This document shows positions 1 to 8,229 of a DNA stretch of 25,515 nucleotides, one piece after another. The notes under the pieces are model-generated. The model worked only from the letters and a program-made list of their open reading frames with translations, had not been told where the DNA came from and did no database searches. The DNA is from Bradyrhizobium sp. CCH5-F6 (GTDB lineage Bacteria > Pseudomonadota > Alphaproteobacteria > Rhizobiales > Xanthobacteraceae). The stretch covers positions 1-25,515 of the forward strand of contig NZ_LSIC01000160.1 of assembly GCF_001556045.1 (NCBI RefSeq), read 5' to 3'. Position 1 is the first letter of the stretch. Each line of letters begins with the position of its first letter. Position numbers and translations under genes: made by a program.

Positions 1-109
1 GCGCGGTCTGTTGCGGCGGCGTCGCCGGGGCGGGCGGGGCCTGCGCGATCGCGCTGCCTGAAGCGGCGATCAGGAGGCCGGCGAGGATGATGCTCGATGT
101 GGTGCGCAT
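1..109 (-). CDS. N-terminal fragment of an exported protein, cut by window edge
   Basis: An open frame starts at the ATG whose complement is at 107-109 and runs leftwards off the window, so only about 36 residues are visible. They form a typical signal peptide: a short Arg/Thr/Ser start, a hydrophobic core (IILAGLLIAASGSAIA) and a likely cleavage after Ala-Ile-Ala. A Pro/Ala-rich mature start (QAPPAPATPPQQ) follows, a common spacer in alphaproteobacterial periplasmic or lipid-anchored proteins. The function cannot be read from this fragment. It lies 46 bases beyond the end of the methyltransferase gene on the same strand and could be co-transcribed with it. Confidence 0.6.
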   Translation of the reverse strand, partial: MRTTSSIILAGLLIAASGSAIAQAPPAPATPPQQTA

Positions 110-155
110 GGAAGGCAAACGCACATCTCGCGCGCCGCGTTCCCTGCCCTCATGA

Positions 156-794
156 TCACGATTTGCGGTAGCGGATCAGCGAGAAGTGGCCCATCGGCGG
201 CATGGGGCGGCGCTCGGCGAGCGTGATGCCGCCGTGCCTGGCGGCCCAGCCCTCGAGGCGGGCCCACGGGAATTCCGGGCGCCAGCCGAGGCGGCGTGCG
301 ACGGGCGCGAAGGCGAGCTCGAACAACCTTCGCGGTCCGCTCTCCGCGCCGATGTGGTTGACCAGGATCAGCTCGCCGCCGGGCCTCAGCACGCGCACGA
401 ACTCGTCGAGCGTGCCCTCGGGATCGGGCACGGCGGTGATGACGTATTGCGCGACCACCGCGTCGAAGAACTGGTCCGGAAAGGCGAGGTTCTTGGCGTC
501 CATCACCGAGAGCACCTCGACGTTGGACAGCCGCATCGCGCGTACGCGCGCCTGCGCCTTGCGCAGCATCGGCTCGGAAATATCGACGCCGCAGATCTTC
601 GTGGTGCGCGCGTAATCGGAGAGCGAGAGCCCCGTCCCGACGCCGACGTCGAGGATGCGGCCGCCGATGCGGTCGGCCTCCGCGATGGTCGACTGCCGGC
701 CGGCGTCGAACACCTTGCCGAACACGAGATCATAGACCGGCGCCCAGCGGCCATAGGCCTTCTCGACCCCGGCCCGCGAGATGTCTGCTGCCAT
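156..794 (-). CDS. pmtA: Class I SAM methyltransferase, probable phosphatidylethanolamine N-methyltransferase (Rhodobacter type)
   Basis: 212 residues. The start (MAADISRAGVEKAYGRWAPVYD) and the SAM-binding motif I, ILDVGVGTG at residues 47-55, are followed by the acidic ribose-binding position (CGVDIS) and the post-I motifs (VVAQYVITAVPDP, VLRPGGELILVNH). The YxRWAPVYDxxFG opening and the late GHFSLIRYRK end resemble the Rhodobacter-type PmtA proteins. These methylate phosphatidylethanolamine stepwise to phosphatidylcholine at the inner membrane, using S-adenosylmethionine. Bradyrhizobia are known to carry several pmt genes, so this could be a partial-activity paralogue. A UbiE-like quinone methyltransferase is the main alternative, but those are usually longer. 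The fold is certain, the substrate only probable. Confidence 0.75.
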   Translation of the reverse strand: MAADISRAGVEKAYGRWAPVYDLVFGKVFDAGRQSTIAEADRIGGRILDVGVGTGLSLSDYARTTKICGVDISEPMLRKAQARVRAMRLSNVEVLSVMDAKNLAFPDQFFDAVVAQYVITAVPDPEGTLDEFVRVLRPGGELILVNHIGAESGPRRLFELAFAPVARRLGWRPEFPWARLEGWAARHGGITLAERRPMPPMGHFSLIRYRKS

Positions 795-809
795 GCCCCC
801 TGCCCTTGC

Positions 810-948
810 TTCACCTCTCCCCGACGAGGAGAGGTCGGATTGCGCAGCAATCCGGGTGAGGGGCCGCGCGGGGTACGGTGGGACCGGAACCCCTCACCCG
901 GATCGCATCTAGCGATGCGATCCGACCTCTCCCTCCGGGAGAGGTGAA
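810..948. repeat. Dispersed palindromic intergenic repeat (Bradyrhizobium-like)
   Basis: A 139-base imperfect inverted repeat between pmtA and mnmA. The outer arms TTCACCTCTCC (810-820) and GGAGAGGTGAA (938-948) match, and inner arms carry CCCCTCACCCGGAT-type sequence with GAGGTCGGAT/ATCCGACCTC. The whole can fold into a long cruciform or RNA hairpin. I recognise the motif as a common extragenic repeat of Bradyrhizobium and Rhodopseudomonas genomes. It holds no gene and may act as a bidirectional transcript end. Confidence 0.8.
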
Positions 949-983
949 CCCAGCCCGACCAGCTGCGCAGAAAATCATTGTCA

Positions 984-2165
984 TCAGCCGCGCACGGCTT
1001 CCGCGAGCGGTCGCGAGGTGGCCGCGCCGACTTTCGCCGCGGCGCTCTGGATGAAGCCGCCGCCGAGCACGCGGGCCTGGCCGCCGGCTGCGTCGTAGAA
1101 CACGCAGGCCTGGCCGGGCGAGACGCCTTCCTCGCCGGCGACGAGCTCGACCTCGTAATGGCCGTTGCCGCCGCGCAGCCAAGCCGGCTGGGGGCTGCGG
1201 GTCGAGCGCACGCGCACGAACATTTCGAGGCCGGCGCCGATGGCGCGGTCGATGTCGCCGTCGCCGATCCAGTTGACGTCGCGCAAGCCGATGCGGTGCA
1301 TCTTCAAGGCATCGCGCGGGCCGACGACGACGCGGCGGTGCGCCGCATCGAGCCGCACCACGAACAGCGGCGAGCCGGAGGCGATGCCGAGGCCCCGGCG
1401 CTGGCCGACGGTGAAATTGGCGATGCCGTTGTGCCGGCCGAGCACGCGTCCGTCGAGATCCACGATGTCGCCGGGGTCCATCGCGTTCGGGCGCAGGCGG
1501 GTGATGATGTCGGTGTAGCGGCCGGTCGGCACGAAGCAGATGTCCTGGCTATCGTGCTTGTCGGCGACCGCGAGCCCGAAGCGCCGCGCGAGCTCGCGGG
1601 TCTGCGGCTTGGTCATGTCGCCGAGCGGGAAGCGCAGGAAGTCGAGCTGCTCGCGCGTGGTCGCGAACAGGAAATAGCTCTGGTCGCGGTCGGCATCGGC
1701 CGCGCAGACCAGCGCGCGCGAGCCGTCGTCCAGGCGGCGCGAGGCGACGTAATGGCCGGTGGCGAGCGCCTGCGCGCCGAGCTCGCGCGCGGTCTTCAGG
1801 AGGTCGCGGAACTTGACGCTGCGGTTGCACTCGATGCAGGGCACCGGCGTCTCGCCCAGCGCATAGGAATCGGCGAAATTGTCGATGACGGACTCGCGAA
1901 AGCGGTCCTCGTAGTCGAGCACGTAATGGGGAATGCCGAGCTTGGCGGCCACGTCGCGGGCGTCGTGGATGTCCTGGCCGGCGCAGCAGGCGCCCTTGCG
2001 GTGGGTCGCCGCGCCATGGTCATAGAGCTGCAGCGTGATCCCGACGACGTCGTAGCCCTCCGCCTTCAGCAGCGCAGCCGTCGTCGAGGAATCGACGCCG
2101 CCCGACATGGCGACGACGACCCTGGTGTCCTCGGGACGGCCTTCGAGATCCAGACTGTTGAGCAT
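984..2165 (-). CDS. mnmA: tRNA-specific 2-thiouridylase MnmA
   Basis: 393 residues, cytoplasmic. The enzyme thiolates U34 of the Lys, Glu and Gln tRNAs, activating the uridine with ATP and taking sulfur from a persulfide relay. The PP-loop SGGVDSS is at residues 21-27. The catalytic cysteine region [11 protein letters not shown] is near 109-119, with the matching Cys at 113, and the partner cysteine is in DSQDICFVP. The [19 protein letters not shown] segment and the C-terminal beta-barrel ending in GQACVFYD complete the family pattern. The frame stays open upstream to 2327, but the ATG at 2163-2165 is chosen because conserved sequence begins just after it; the upstream part has no recognisable homology. 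Length is slightly above that of the E. coli enzyme (about 370). Confidence 0.95.
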   Translation of the reverse strand: MLNSLDLEGRPEDTRVVVAMSGGVDSSTTAALLKAEGYDVVGITLQLYDHGAATHRKGACCAGQDIHDARDVAAKLGIPHYVLDYEDRFRESVIDNFADSYALGETPVPCIECNRSVKFRDLLKTARELGAQALATGHYVASRRLDDGSRALVCAADADRDQSYFLFATTREQLDFLRFPLGDMTKPQTRELARRFGLAVADKHDSQDICFVPTGRYTDIITRLRPNAMDPGDIVDLDGRVLGRHNGIANFTVGQRRGLGIASGSPLFVVRLDAAHRRVVVGPRDALKMHRIGLRDVNWIGDGDIDRAIGAGLEMFVRVRSTRSPQPAWLRGGNGHYEVELVAGEEGVSPGQACVFYDAAGGQARVLGGGFIQSAAAKVGAATSRPLAEAVRG

Positions 2166-2458
2166 GGGCCTTAAAGCGTTGTGACGGCGGCGAGCGCGAT
2201 CCGCGATTGCTGTGCTTTCTCGCGGGACACCGGCATCCCCGGAACCCTGGTTCCCCGGGGGCACGACTGCCCAAGTCGAAAGCGGCTGAGTGACGTCTTT
2301 AATATAGGCGGCATTCCCGTGAAGCAATCACGCGGGCAGCCAGCTTAGGGCAATTCTTGCCGGGGCGGCAGAAATGGCGGGGCCGCGGCACGCTGCCCGG
2401 CAGCCGCCTCAATTCAACAAGACACTGATTTTATTGTATTAATTAGCAGATAGCGGTG
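2166..2458. other. Divergent intergenic region between mnmA and fliK
   Basis: About 300 bases without a convincing gene. It must contain the mnmA promoter (leftward) and the upstream control region of fliK (rightward). The right part (2410-2450) is AT-rich (GATTTTATTGTATTAATTAG), unlike its GC-rich surroundings. It lies immediately upstream of the sigma-54 element at 2459, where an activator or bending protein could bind. No confident FlbD binding site could be assigned by eye. Confidence 0.5.
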
Positions 2459-2475
2459 CTGGCCCGCTCCTTGCT
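2459..2475 (+). promoter_or_regulatory. Sigma-54 (-24/-12) promoter for fliK-flgD
   Basis: The sequence CTGGCCCGCTCCTTGCT fits the RpoN consensus YTGGCACG-N4-TTGCW with one mismatch (C for A). The invariant GG is at 2461-2462 and GC at 2473-2474, the required 12-base step. Transcription would begin near 2486, about 20-25 bases before the fliK start. Hook genes of alphaproteobacteria are classically sigma-54/FlbD dependent, and flbD lies 7 kb downstream. Confidence 0.75.
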
Positions 2476-2510
2476 ACCCCTTCTCCGAAGTTGCTTCCAA
2501 GGGGTTGCCT

Positions 2511-4049
2511 GTGGTCGGTCGTACGTCAGATGTCGTGGCAAGCGTGCAAGTTGCGAGCGCACAGCAAAAGCCTGCGCGGTCGCAAGTGCCGAAAGACGCG
2601 CCTGCGGACGACTCCTTCGGCTCGCTGGTCGACAGCAACACCCAGGCGATCAGCAACAATGCGCAGGCGCAGGACGCAGCGCCGCGCCGGAGCGATTCCA
2701 CGTCGTCCTCCACGGCGTCCGACCGCCGGCCGCGCGAAAGCTCTTCCGCGGACCAGCCTTCGCAGAGCAGGGCGAGCGACGACACCGACACGTCCGCGCC
2801 GGCGAACAACGACAAGAGCGACGCGACAGGCGATCCGGCCAAGGACGCCGGCAAGGTCAAGGACAAGTCCGAAACGTCGGACGCCAAATCGGCGGACAAA
2901 TCCGACGAGACCAAGGGCGACGATGCCGACGGGACCGACACCCCCACCGCCGCGGTCGATGCGGCTGATCCGAATGCGGCTGCGAACCAGGCCAGCGATG
3001 CCGCCGCCTCTCCTCTGACGATCGCCGCGGCAGGTCTTGCCGCCAGTGCCTCCACTGCGGCGCAGATCGCCGGCAATCAGTCCGATACCGCCGGCGACAA
3101 GAGCGCCAAGGCCGCAGGCGCCGAGATCGACGCCGACACGACGACGATGCTCGGCGAGACCGCGACCGGCACGCCGGAGGAGATCTCGACCGATACGAAA
3201 GCCAATGGCGGGCTGATCGCCGCCGCCAGTCAGGGCACGCCGAAGACCTCGTTCAAGGACGCCGTCGCGGCGCAGGCCCAGACCGATGTCTCCAATATCG
3301 GCCAGGATACCGGCAAGGCGAATACCGCCGCGACGCAAGCTCCGGGCGCAGCGACCCTCAACGCCGCCACCCATGCCCAGGCCGACAAGCCGCAGGCAGA
3401 TGGCGGCGCGGCCGATGCGAAGGCGGCCGGCATCGAGCGCGTTGCCGATGCAGCGTCCGGAGCGCCGGCCACGCACGCTCATGCCGGGCCGCAAGCGACC
3501 GTCGCCCCGCTCGACGCCAGCGCGCAGGCCGCCTCCGCCGTGCAGGCGCCACTGACCAACACGACCTCGGCCGCCACCGCATCGACCGCGACTCTCACCG
3601 CGACCGCGGCAACCAGCGCGGCCATCCCGATCAACGGCGTGCCGATCGAGATCGCGGCCGCCATTCGCGCCGGCAAGAGCCGGTTCGACATCAGCCTCGA
3701 TCCGGCCGAGCTCGGCAAGATCGACGTCCGCATCAATATCGACCGCAACGGCCAGGTCACCTCGCATCTCACGGTGGAGAAGCCGGAGACGCTGTCGATG
3801 CTGAAGCAGGACGCGCCGCAATTGCAGCGCGCGCTGGACGACGCCGGCTTCAAGACCGGCAGCAACGGGCTGTCCTTCAGCCTGCGCGACCAGAACTCGT
3901 CGAACCAGAACTCCGGCCAGAACAACGACAATGGCGGCAATGCCCGCCGGCTGATCGTCAGCGAGGAAGAGAGCGTTCCCGCCGCGCCCGTCGGACGCGG
4001 CTACGGCCGCATGCTCGGATCGAGCAGCGGCGTCGATATCAGAGTGTAG
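2511..4049 (+). CDS. fliK: Flagellar hook-length control protein FliK
   Basis: About 512 residues. FliK is the secreted molecular ruler that measures the hook and switches the type III export gate from hook to filament substrates. The first roughly 370 residues are low-complexity and Ala/Asp/Ser/Thr/Lys-rich, as expected for a largely unfolded ruler. The C-terminal domain (FDISLDPAELGKIDVRINID, then TSHLTVEKPETLSMLKQD and LQRALDDAGF) is the conserved Flg_hook region, followed by an Asn/Gln-rich tail. Two starts are possible, TTG at 2505 and GTG at 2511. I prefer 2511 because AAGGGG at 2499-2504 is a Shine-Dalgarno six bases upstream of it. It lies 11 bases before flgD in one transcript from the sigma-54 promoter at 2459. 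Confidence 0.88.
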   Translation: MVGRTSDVVASVQVASAQQKPARSQVPKDAPADDSFGSLVDSNTQAISNNAQAQDAAPRRSDSTSSSTASDRRPRESSSADQPSQSRASDDTDTSAPANNDKSDATGDPAKDAGKVKDKSETSDAKSADKSDETKGDDADGTDTPTAAVDAADPNAAANQASDAAASPLTIAAAGLAASASTAAQIAGNQSDTAGDKSAKAAGAEIDADTTTMLGETATGTPEEISTDTKANGGLIAAASQGTPKTSFKDAVAAQAQTDVSNIGQDTGKANTAATQAPGAATLNAATHAQADKPQADGGAADAKAAGIERVADAASGAPATHAHAGPQATVAPLDASAQAASAVQAPLTNTTSAATASTATLTATAATSAAIPINGVPIEIAAAIRAGKSRFDISLDPAELGKIDVRINIDRNGQVTSHLTVEKPETLSMLKQDAPQLQRALDDAGFKTGSNGLSFSLRDQNSSNQNSGQNNDNGGNARRLIVSEEESVPAAPVGRGYGRMLGSSSGVDIRV

Positions 4050-4060
4050 GAGTATTCGAT

Positions 4061-4768
4061 ATGGCCACCACGAATGCCGCCACCGCCCCTTCCGTCGTCT
4101 CCGGCACGACCGACATCCCGAAATCCTCCTCGTCGAACTCCATGAGCTCGACCACGGGGTCGACACTCGCCGGCAACTTCCAGACCTTCCTGACGCTGCT
4201 GACGACGCAGCTCCAGAACCAGAACCCGCTGGATCCGCTCGACACCAACCAGTTCACCCAGCAGCTGGTGCAGTTCGCCGGCGTCGAGCAGCAGCTCAAG
4301 ACCAACGATTCGCTGGCCCAGCTCGTCGCCCTCCAGCAGACCACGCAGGCGACCCAGGCGCTCGGCTTCGTCGGCAAGACCGCCCTGGTCGACGGCTCCA
4401 CCGCGACCATGACGAACTCGGTAGCAACCTGGCATCTCAACGTGCCGACCGATTCGACCGTCGACATCACCGTCGCCAATTCCACCGGCCAGACCGTGTT
4501 CACCGGCAAATATTCCTCCGCCGCCGGCACCGACATCCCCTTCACCTGGAACGGCATGGGCAATGACGGCACGCAGTGGCCCGACGGCAAGTACACGATC
4601 TCGGCCACGGGCAAGGACGTGGCGAACAACAATGTCGGCATCGCCGCGCAGGTGCAGGGTTTGGTGTCGTCGGTGGACCTGACCCAGTCGCCGCCGCTGC
4701 TCACCATCGACGGCGCCAGCTACACCCTGAGCCAGGTCAAGAGCATCATCGCGACGAGCGCCTATTGA
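4061..4768 (+). CDS. flgD: Flagellar hook capping (assembly) protein FlgD
   Basis: 235 residues. FlgD sits at the tip of the growing hook and lets FlgE subunits polymerise, being removed when the hook is done. The conserved N-terminal signature is complete (FLTLLTTQLQNQNPLDPLD at about residues 46-64, then NQFTQQLVQFAGVEQQ). The FlgD tudor/Ig-like part follows, with FTWNGMGNDGTQWPDGKYTI. There is no signal peptide, as usual for flagellar type III substrates. A good ribosome site (AGGAG) lies eight bases before the ATG. It is the second gene of the fliK operon, eleven bases after fliK. No clear terminator was seen before sciP. Confidence 0.95.
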   Translation: MATTNAATAPSVVSGTTDIPKSSSSNSMSSTTGSTLAGNFQTFLTLLTTQLQNQNPLDPLDTNQFTQQLVQFAGVEQQLKTNDSLAQLVALQQTTQATQALGFVGKTALVDGSTATMTNSVATWHLNVPTDSTVDITVANSTGQTVFTGKYSSAAGTDIPFTWNGMGNDGTQWPDGKYTISATGKDVANNNVGIAAQVQGLVSSVDLTQSPPLLTIDGASYTLSQVKSIIATSAY

Positions 4769-4848
4769 GGCGGAGCACCTCTCCCCTGCGGTGAGAGCTG
4801 GAGCAGAGTTTCCCGGGCCCGCGTCGAGCCCGCGAATGTCGTTCGGCG

Positions 4849-4865
4849 TTAGTAAAGTATTTACC
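4849..4865. promoter_or_regulatory. Weak CtrA-like box / small palindrome upstream of sciP
   Basis: TTAG-N7-TTTACC (4849-4865) differs at two positions from the CtrA consensus TTAA-N7-TTAA. It overlaps a 13-base perfect palindrome, GTAAA-GTA-TTTAC (4852-4864). It lies about 170 bases before the sciP start inside a 264-base gene-free gap. In Caulobacter, sciP is itself CtrA-activated. This is suggestive only. Confidence 0.3.
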
Positions 4866-5032
4866 TTCTGCCCGCCTGGCCCGCCGGAAATGCGTCTCCC
4901 GCCGGCCGGGACGGCCGCGTTCCCACAAGTTTCAACGAGAATTGTATTGAACCCTTAGGCTTAGCGGATTTTTAAGCCGCCGGGCGTAGGGTTACGGCGT
5001 GAGTTCAGTGGTTGAGAGTTTGTGAGTACGCC

Positions 5033-5308
5033 ATGACAGAACCCCATCGCCCGAGGGTAAAATACGTCATCGGGCCGGACGGCAGTCCGCTGACGATCGC
5101 GGATCTGCCTGCACCCGGCACCAAACGCTGGGTCATCCGCCGCAAGGCTGAAGTCGTCGCCGCTGTCCGTGGTGGACTTCTCTCCCTTGAGGAGGCCTGC
5201 AGCCGTTATACCCTGACGGTCGACGAATTCCTCTCCTGGCAGTTTTCCATCGACCAGCACGGTCTGGCGGGTCTTCGCACCACCCGCATCCAGCAATATC
5301 GCCAGTAG
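5033..5308 (+). CDS. sciP: CtrA inhibitor SciP (DUF1153)
   Basis: 91 residues. SciP is a small helix-turn-helix protein that binds the cell-cycle regulator CtrA and blocks transcription from CtrA-activated promoters, notably flagellar ones, in swarmer cells. The sequence is almost the family consensus from start to end: RPRVKYVIGPDGSPLTIADL, then KRWVIRRKAEVVAAVRGGLL, then ACSRYTLTVDEFLSWQ and GLAGLRTTRIQQYR. The ATG at 5033 is chosen because the conserved protein begins MTE; the frame also extends to a TTG at 5012 with no conserved residues in between. It stands alone between flgD and fliF, and is closed by a terminator at 5335-5370. Confidence 0.95.
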   Translation: MTEPHRPRVKYVIGPDGSPLTIADLPAPGTKRWVIRRKAEVVAAVRGGLLSLEEACSRYTLTVDEFLSWQFSIDQHGLAGLRTTRIQQYRQ

Positions 5309-5334
5309 GCGATCCGGAAATCTGCGGCTTTTGA

Positions 5335-5370
5335 CGAAAATCGGCCTCGCATTGCGAGGCCGATCTTTTT
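5335..5370 (+). terminator. Rho-independent terminator after sciP
   Basis: Perfect 10-base stem TCGGCCTCGC (5341-5350) / GCGAGGCCGA (5354-5363) with a three-base loop, followed by TCTTTTT (5364-5370) and preceded by GAAAA. It separates sciP from the fliF operon. Confidence 0.9.
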
Positions 5371-5394
5371 CATGATGCAGTTTTGTCCGACCTC

Positions 5395-5410
5395 TTAACC
5401 TTCGTTAACC
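5395..5410 (+). promoter_or_regulatory. CtrA-like box upstream of fliF
   Basis: TTAACC-TTCG-TTAACC is a direct repeat of the CtrA half-site TTAACC, with centres ten bases apart (TTAA-N6-TTAA; the classical spacing is N7). It lies 79 bases before the fliF start. In Caulobacter the fliF operon is a class II, CtrA-activated unit. The perfect doubling of the half-site in otherwise GC-rich DNA makes chance less likely. Confidence 0.65.
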
Positions 5411-5488
5411 ATATCGAAACCATCCCCTAGGCAATAATTGCCCAGTCGGCCTTTCCAGTGAAAGCGGCCGAATCTGTGGGGCGGTTGC

Positions 5489-7102
5489 TTGCAAGGGCTT
5501 GCGGACTTTCTGAAGAGTATCGGCGCCGCCCGGTTCGGGGCGATGATCGCGGTCACCGCCGCGCTCATCGGCTTCTTCGCGTTCGTCATCATGCGCGTCA
5601 CCACGCCGCAGATGACGACGCTGTTCACGGACCTCAGCGTCGAGGATTCCTCGAGCATCATCAAGGACCTGGAACGCCAGGGCATCCAGTTCGAGATCCG
5701 CAATGAGGGCTCCATCATCATGGTGCCCAAGGACAAGGTCACGCGGCTGCGGATGAAGCTCGCCGAGGGCGGTCTGCCCAAGGGCGGCGGCGTCGGCTAC
5801 GAGGTGTTCGACAAGTCGGACGCGCTCGGCACCACCTCCTTCGTCCAGAACATCAATCACCTGCGCGCGCTCGAAGGCGAGCTCGCCCGCACCATCCGCG
5901 CCATCGACCGCATCCAGGCCGCCCGCGTCCATTTGGTGCTGCCCGAACGCCCCCTGTTCGCGCGCGAGGCGCCGGAGCCGTCGGCATCGATCGTGGTCCG
6001 CGTCCGCGGCTCGCTGGAGGCCCAGCAGATCCGCGCCATCCGCCATCTCGTCGCCTCCGCCGTCAACGGGCTGAAGCCGCAGCGGGTCTCGATCGTCGAC
6101 GAGGCCGGCCAGCTGCTCGCCGACGGCGCTGCGAGCGATCCGGAGCAGGCCGTCGGCGACGAGCGCCGCATCGCCTTCGAGAAGCGCATGCGCAAGCAGG
6201 TCGAGGACATCGTGTCCTCCGTGGTCGGCTCGGGCCGCGCCCGCGTGCAGCTCTCCGCCGATTTCGACTTCAACAAGATCACCCAGACCTCGGACAAGTT
6301 CGATCCCGAAGGCCGCGTGCTGCGCTCGAGCCAGACCCGCGAAGAGCAGAGCATGACCGCCGACAACAACGGCCAGGTCACCGTCAACAACGAGCTGCCC
6401 GGCAACCAGCAGAACAACGCCGCCGCCGCCAAGGACCAGAGCAAGAAGACCGAAGAGACCAACAATTACGAGATCTCCCGCACCACCAAGACCGAGGTGA
6501 CCGAAGCCGGCCGGGTCAACCGCATCTCGGTCGCGGTGCTGGTCGACGGCATCTACAGCAAGAACGAGAAGGGCGAGCTGGCCTACCAGGATCGCACCAA
6601 GGAGCAACTCGATCGCATCGCCGCGCTGGTGCGCTCGGCGATCGGCTTCGACCAGAAGCGCGGCGACCAGGTCGAGGTCGTCAACCTCCGCTTTGCCGAC
6701 GCGCCGTCCACCGCGCCGATCGGCGAGCCCGGCGGCTTCCTCGGCATGCTCCAGTTCACCAAGGACGACGTCATGTACTTCGTCGAGCTCGGCGTGATGA
6801 TGCTGCTCGGCCTGGTCGTGCTGTTCCTGGTGATCCGCCCGCTGGTCAAGCGCATCCTCGCCTCCGACGAGGTCGCCGCCGCCATCTCCGGCGTCCTTTC
6901 CGGCCCGGCCGCCTCCGACGAGGCGGCACCGGCCAGCGGCCAGCCGCTGCTGCCGAGCGGCGCCGCCAGCGCGATCGACGTCGCCACCGTGCAGGGCCAG
7001 GTCCACGCTCAGTCCGTTCATCGCGTCGGCGAGCTCGCCGAGCGCAACCCCAACGAAACAGTCGCGATCATCCGCCAGTGGCTGACCGAGCCTGCGAAGT
7101 AA
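5489..7102 (+). CDS. fliF: Flagellar MS-ring protein FliF
   Basis: 537 residues, the usual length. FliF forms the MS ring in the inner membrane, the base on which rotor and export gate assemble. A first membrane segment lies at about residues 17-36. The periplasmic YscJ/FliF modules follow (VPKDKVTRLRMKLAEGGLPKGGGVGYE; INHLRALEGELARTIRAID; ARVHLVLPERPLF), then the FliF C domain. A second membrane segment (FVELGVMMLLGLVVLFLVI) is at about 428-447. The cytoplasmic tail ends in VGELAERNPNETVAIIRQWL, the FliG-binding helix. The only start that fits the conserved N-terminus (QGLADFLKSIGAARF) is a TTG, preceded by GGGGCGG. It is the first gene of fliF-fliG-fliH-fliN-flbD. Confidence 0.95.
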   Translation: MQGLADFLKSIGAARFGAMIAVTAALIGFFAFVIMRVTTPQMTTLFTDLSVEDSSSIIKDLERQGIQFEIRNEGSIIMVPKDKVTRLRMKLAEGGLPKGGGVGYEVFDKSDALGTTSFVQNINHLRALEGELARTIRAIDRIQAARVHLVLPERPLFAREAPEPSASIVVRVRGSLEAQQIRAIRHLVASAVNGLKPQRVSIVDEAGQLLADGAASDPEQAVGDERRIAFEKRMRKQVEDIVSSVVGSGRARVQLSADFDFNKITQTSDKFDPEGRVLRSSQTREEQSMTADNNGQVTVNNELPGNQQNNAAAAKDQSKKTEETNNYEISRTTKTEVTEAGRVNRISVAVLVDGIYSKNEKGELAYQDRTKEQLDRIAALVRSAIGFDQKRGDQVEVVNLRFADAPSTAPIGEPGGFLGMLQFTKDDVMYFVELGVMMLLGLVVLFLVIRPLVKRILASDEVAAAISGVLSGPAASDEAAPASGQPLLPSGAASAIDVATVQGQVHAQSVHRVGELAERNPNETVAIIRQWLTEPAK

Positions 7103-7140
7103 CGAGCAACTCCGCCAAGTGAATCAAGAAGTGATCTGAA

Positions 7141-8229
7141 ATGGCCGCCTCCATCCAAAACGCCAATTCCAACGACATCACCAGCGTGATCTCGACGCTC
7201 GGCCAGCGCGCCGGCAGCCGTGCGGGGAGGTCTGAAGCGCTGGCCGGGCCCAAGCGCGCTGCGATTCTGATGCTGGCGCTGGGCGAGCAGTATGGCGGCA
7301 AGATTTGGAGCCTGCTCGACGACGACGAGGTGCGCCAGCTTTCGCTGGAGATGTCGACGCTCGGCACCGTCGAGGTCGACACCGTCGAGGACATGCTGCT
7401 CGAATTCGTCTCGCGCATGTCGGCTTCGGGTGCGCTGATGGGCAATTTCGACGCCACCGAGCGGCTGCTCCAGCAATACCTGCCGCCGGAGCGCGTTAAC
7501 GGCATCATGGACGAGATCCGCGGGCCCGCCGGGCGCAACATGTGGGAGAAGCTTTCCAACGTGCAGGAAGAGGTCCTCGCCAACTATCTCAAGAACGAGT
7601 ACCCGCAGACCATCGCGGTGGTGCTGTCCAAGCTGAAGTCGGAGCACGCCGCCCGTGTGCTCGGCATCCTGCCCGAGGAGCTCGCGCTCGACGTCGTCAA
7701 CCGCATGCTGAAGATGGAAGCGGTGCAGAAGGAGGTGATCGAGAGCGTGGAGAAGACGCTGCGCACCGAATTCATGTCCAATCTGTCGCAGACCCGCCGC
7801 CGCGACGCCCACGAGGTGATGGCGGAGATCTTCAACAATTTCGACCGCCAGACCGAAACCCGCTTCATCACCTCTCTGGAAGAGGACAACCGTGAATCGG
7901 CCGAGCGCATCAAGGCGCTGATGTTCACCTTCGACGATCTCGTGAAGCTCGATTCCGGTTCCGCCCAGACCCTGATGCGCAACGTCGACAAGGACAAGCT
8001 CGGCGTCGCCCTCAAGAGCGCCAACGAGGACGTCCGCAACTTCTTCTTCGGCAACATGTCCTCGCGCGCGGCCAAGATGCTCCAGGACGACATGGCGGCG
8101 ATGGGCCCGGTGCGTCTGCGCGACGTCGACGAGGCCCAGGCGCTGCTGGTCAACCTCGCCAAGGACCTCGCCGCCAAGGGCGAGATCATGCTGACTAAGA
8201 ACCGCGCCGACGACGAGCTGGTGTACTGA
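7141..8229 (+). CDS. fliG: Flagellar motor switch protein FliG
   Basis: 362 residues. FliG is the rotor protein of the C ring: it binds FliF with its N-terminal domain and receives torque from MotA with its C-terminal domain. The N domain ([14 protein letters not shown]) begins near residue 36 after a poorly conserved, Ser/Arg-rich extension. The middle-domain motif, usually EHPQ, reads EYPQ here (153-156). The C-terminal torque helix is complete ([20 protein letters not shown], then [18 protein letters not shown]). It starts 38 bases after fliF, and its stop codon overlaps the fliH start by one base, indicating coupled translation. Confidence 0.95.
   Translation: MAASIQNANSNDITSVISTLGQRAGSRAGRSEALAGPKRAAILMLALGEQYGGKIWSLLDDDEVRQLSLEMSTLGTVEVDTVEDMLLEFVSRMSASGALMGNFDATERLLQQYLPPERVNGIMDEIRGPAGRNMWEKLSNVQEEVLANYLKNEYPQTIAVVLSKLKSEHAARVLGILPEELALDVVNRMLKMEAVQKEVIESVEKTLRTEFMSNLSQTRRRDAHEVMAEIFNNFDRQTETRFITSLEEDNRESAERIKALMFTFDDLVKLDSGSAQTLMRNVDKDKLGVALKSANEDVRNFFFGNMSSRAAKMLQDDMAAMGPVRLRDVDEAQALLVNLAKDLAAKGEIMLTKNRADDELVY

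Noticed and set aside
978..2174. 398-residue plus-strand frame opposite mnmA
   Set aside because: Typical antisense shadow in high-GC DNA (Ala/Arg/Asp/Glu-rich, no family match); mnmA on the other strand explains the sequence.
2526..4166. 546-residue minus-strand frame opposite fliK
   Set aside because: Arg/Gly-rich low-complexity shadow of a repetitive Ala/Asp-rich gene; no motifs or ribosome site.
5476..5495. TGGGGCGGTTGCTTGC just before fliF as a sigma-54 promoter
   Set aside because: The GG-to-GC distance is one base too long, and the element overlaps the start codon; a CtrA-like box fits the fliF operon better.
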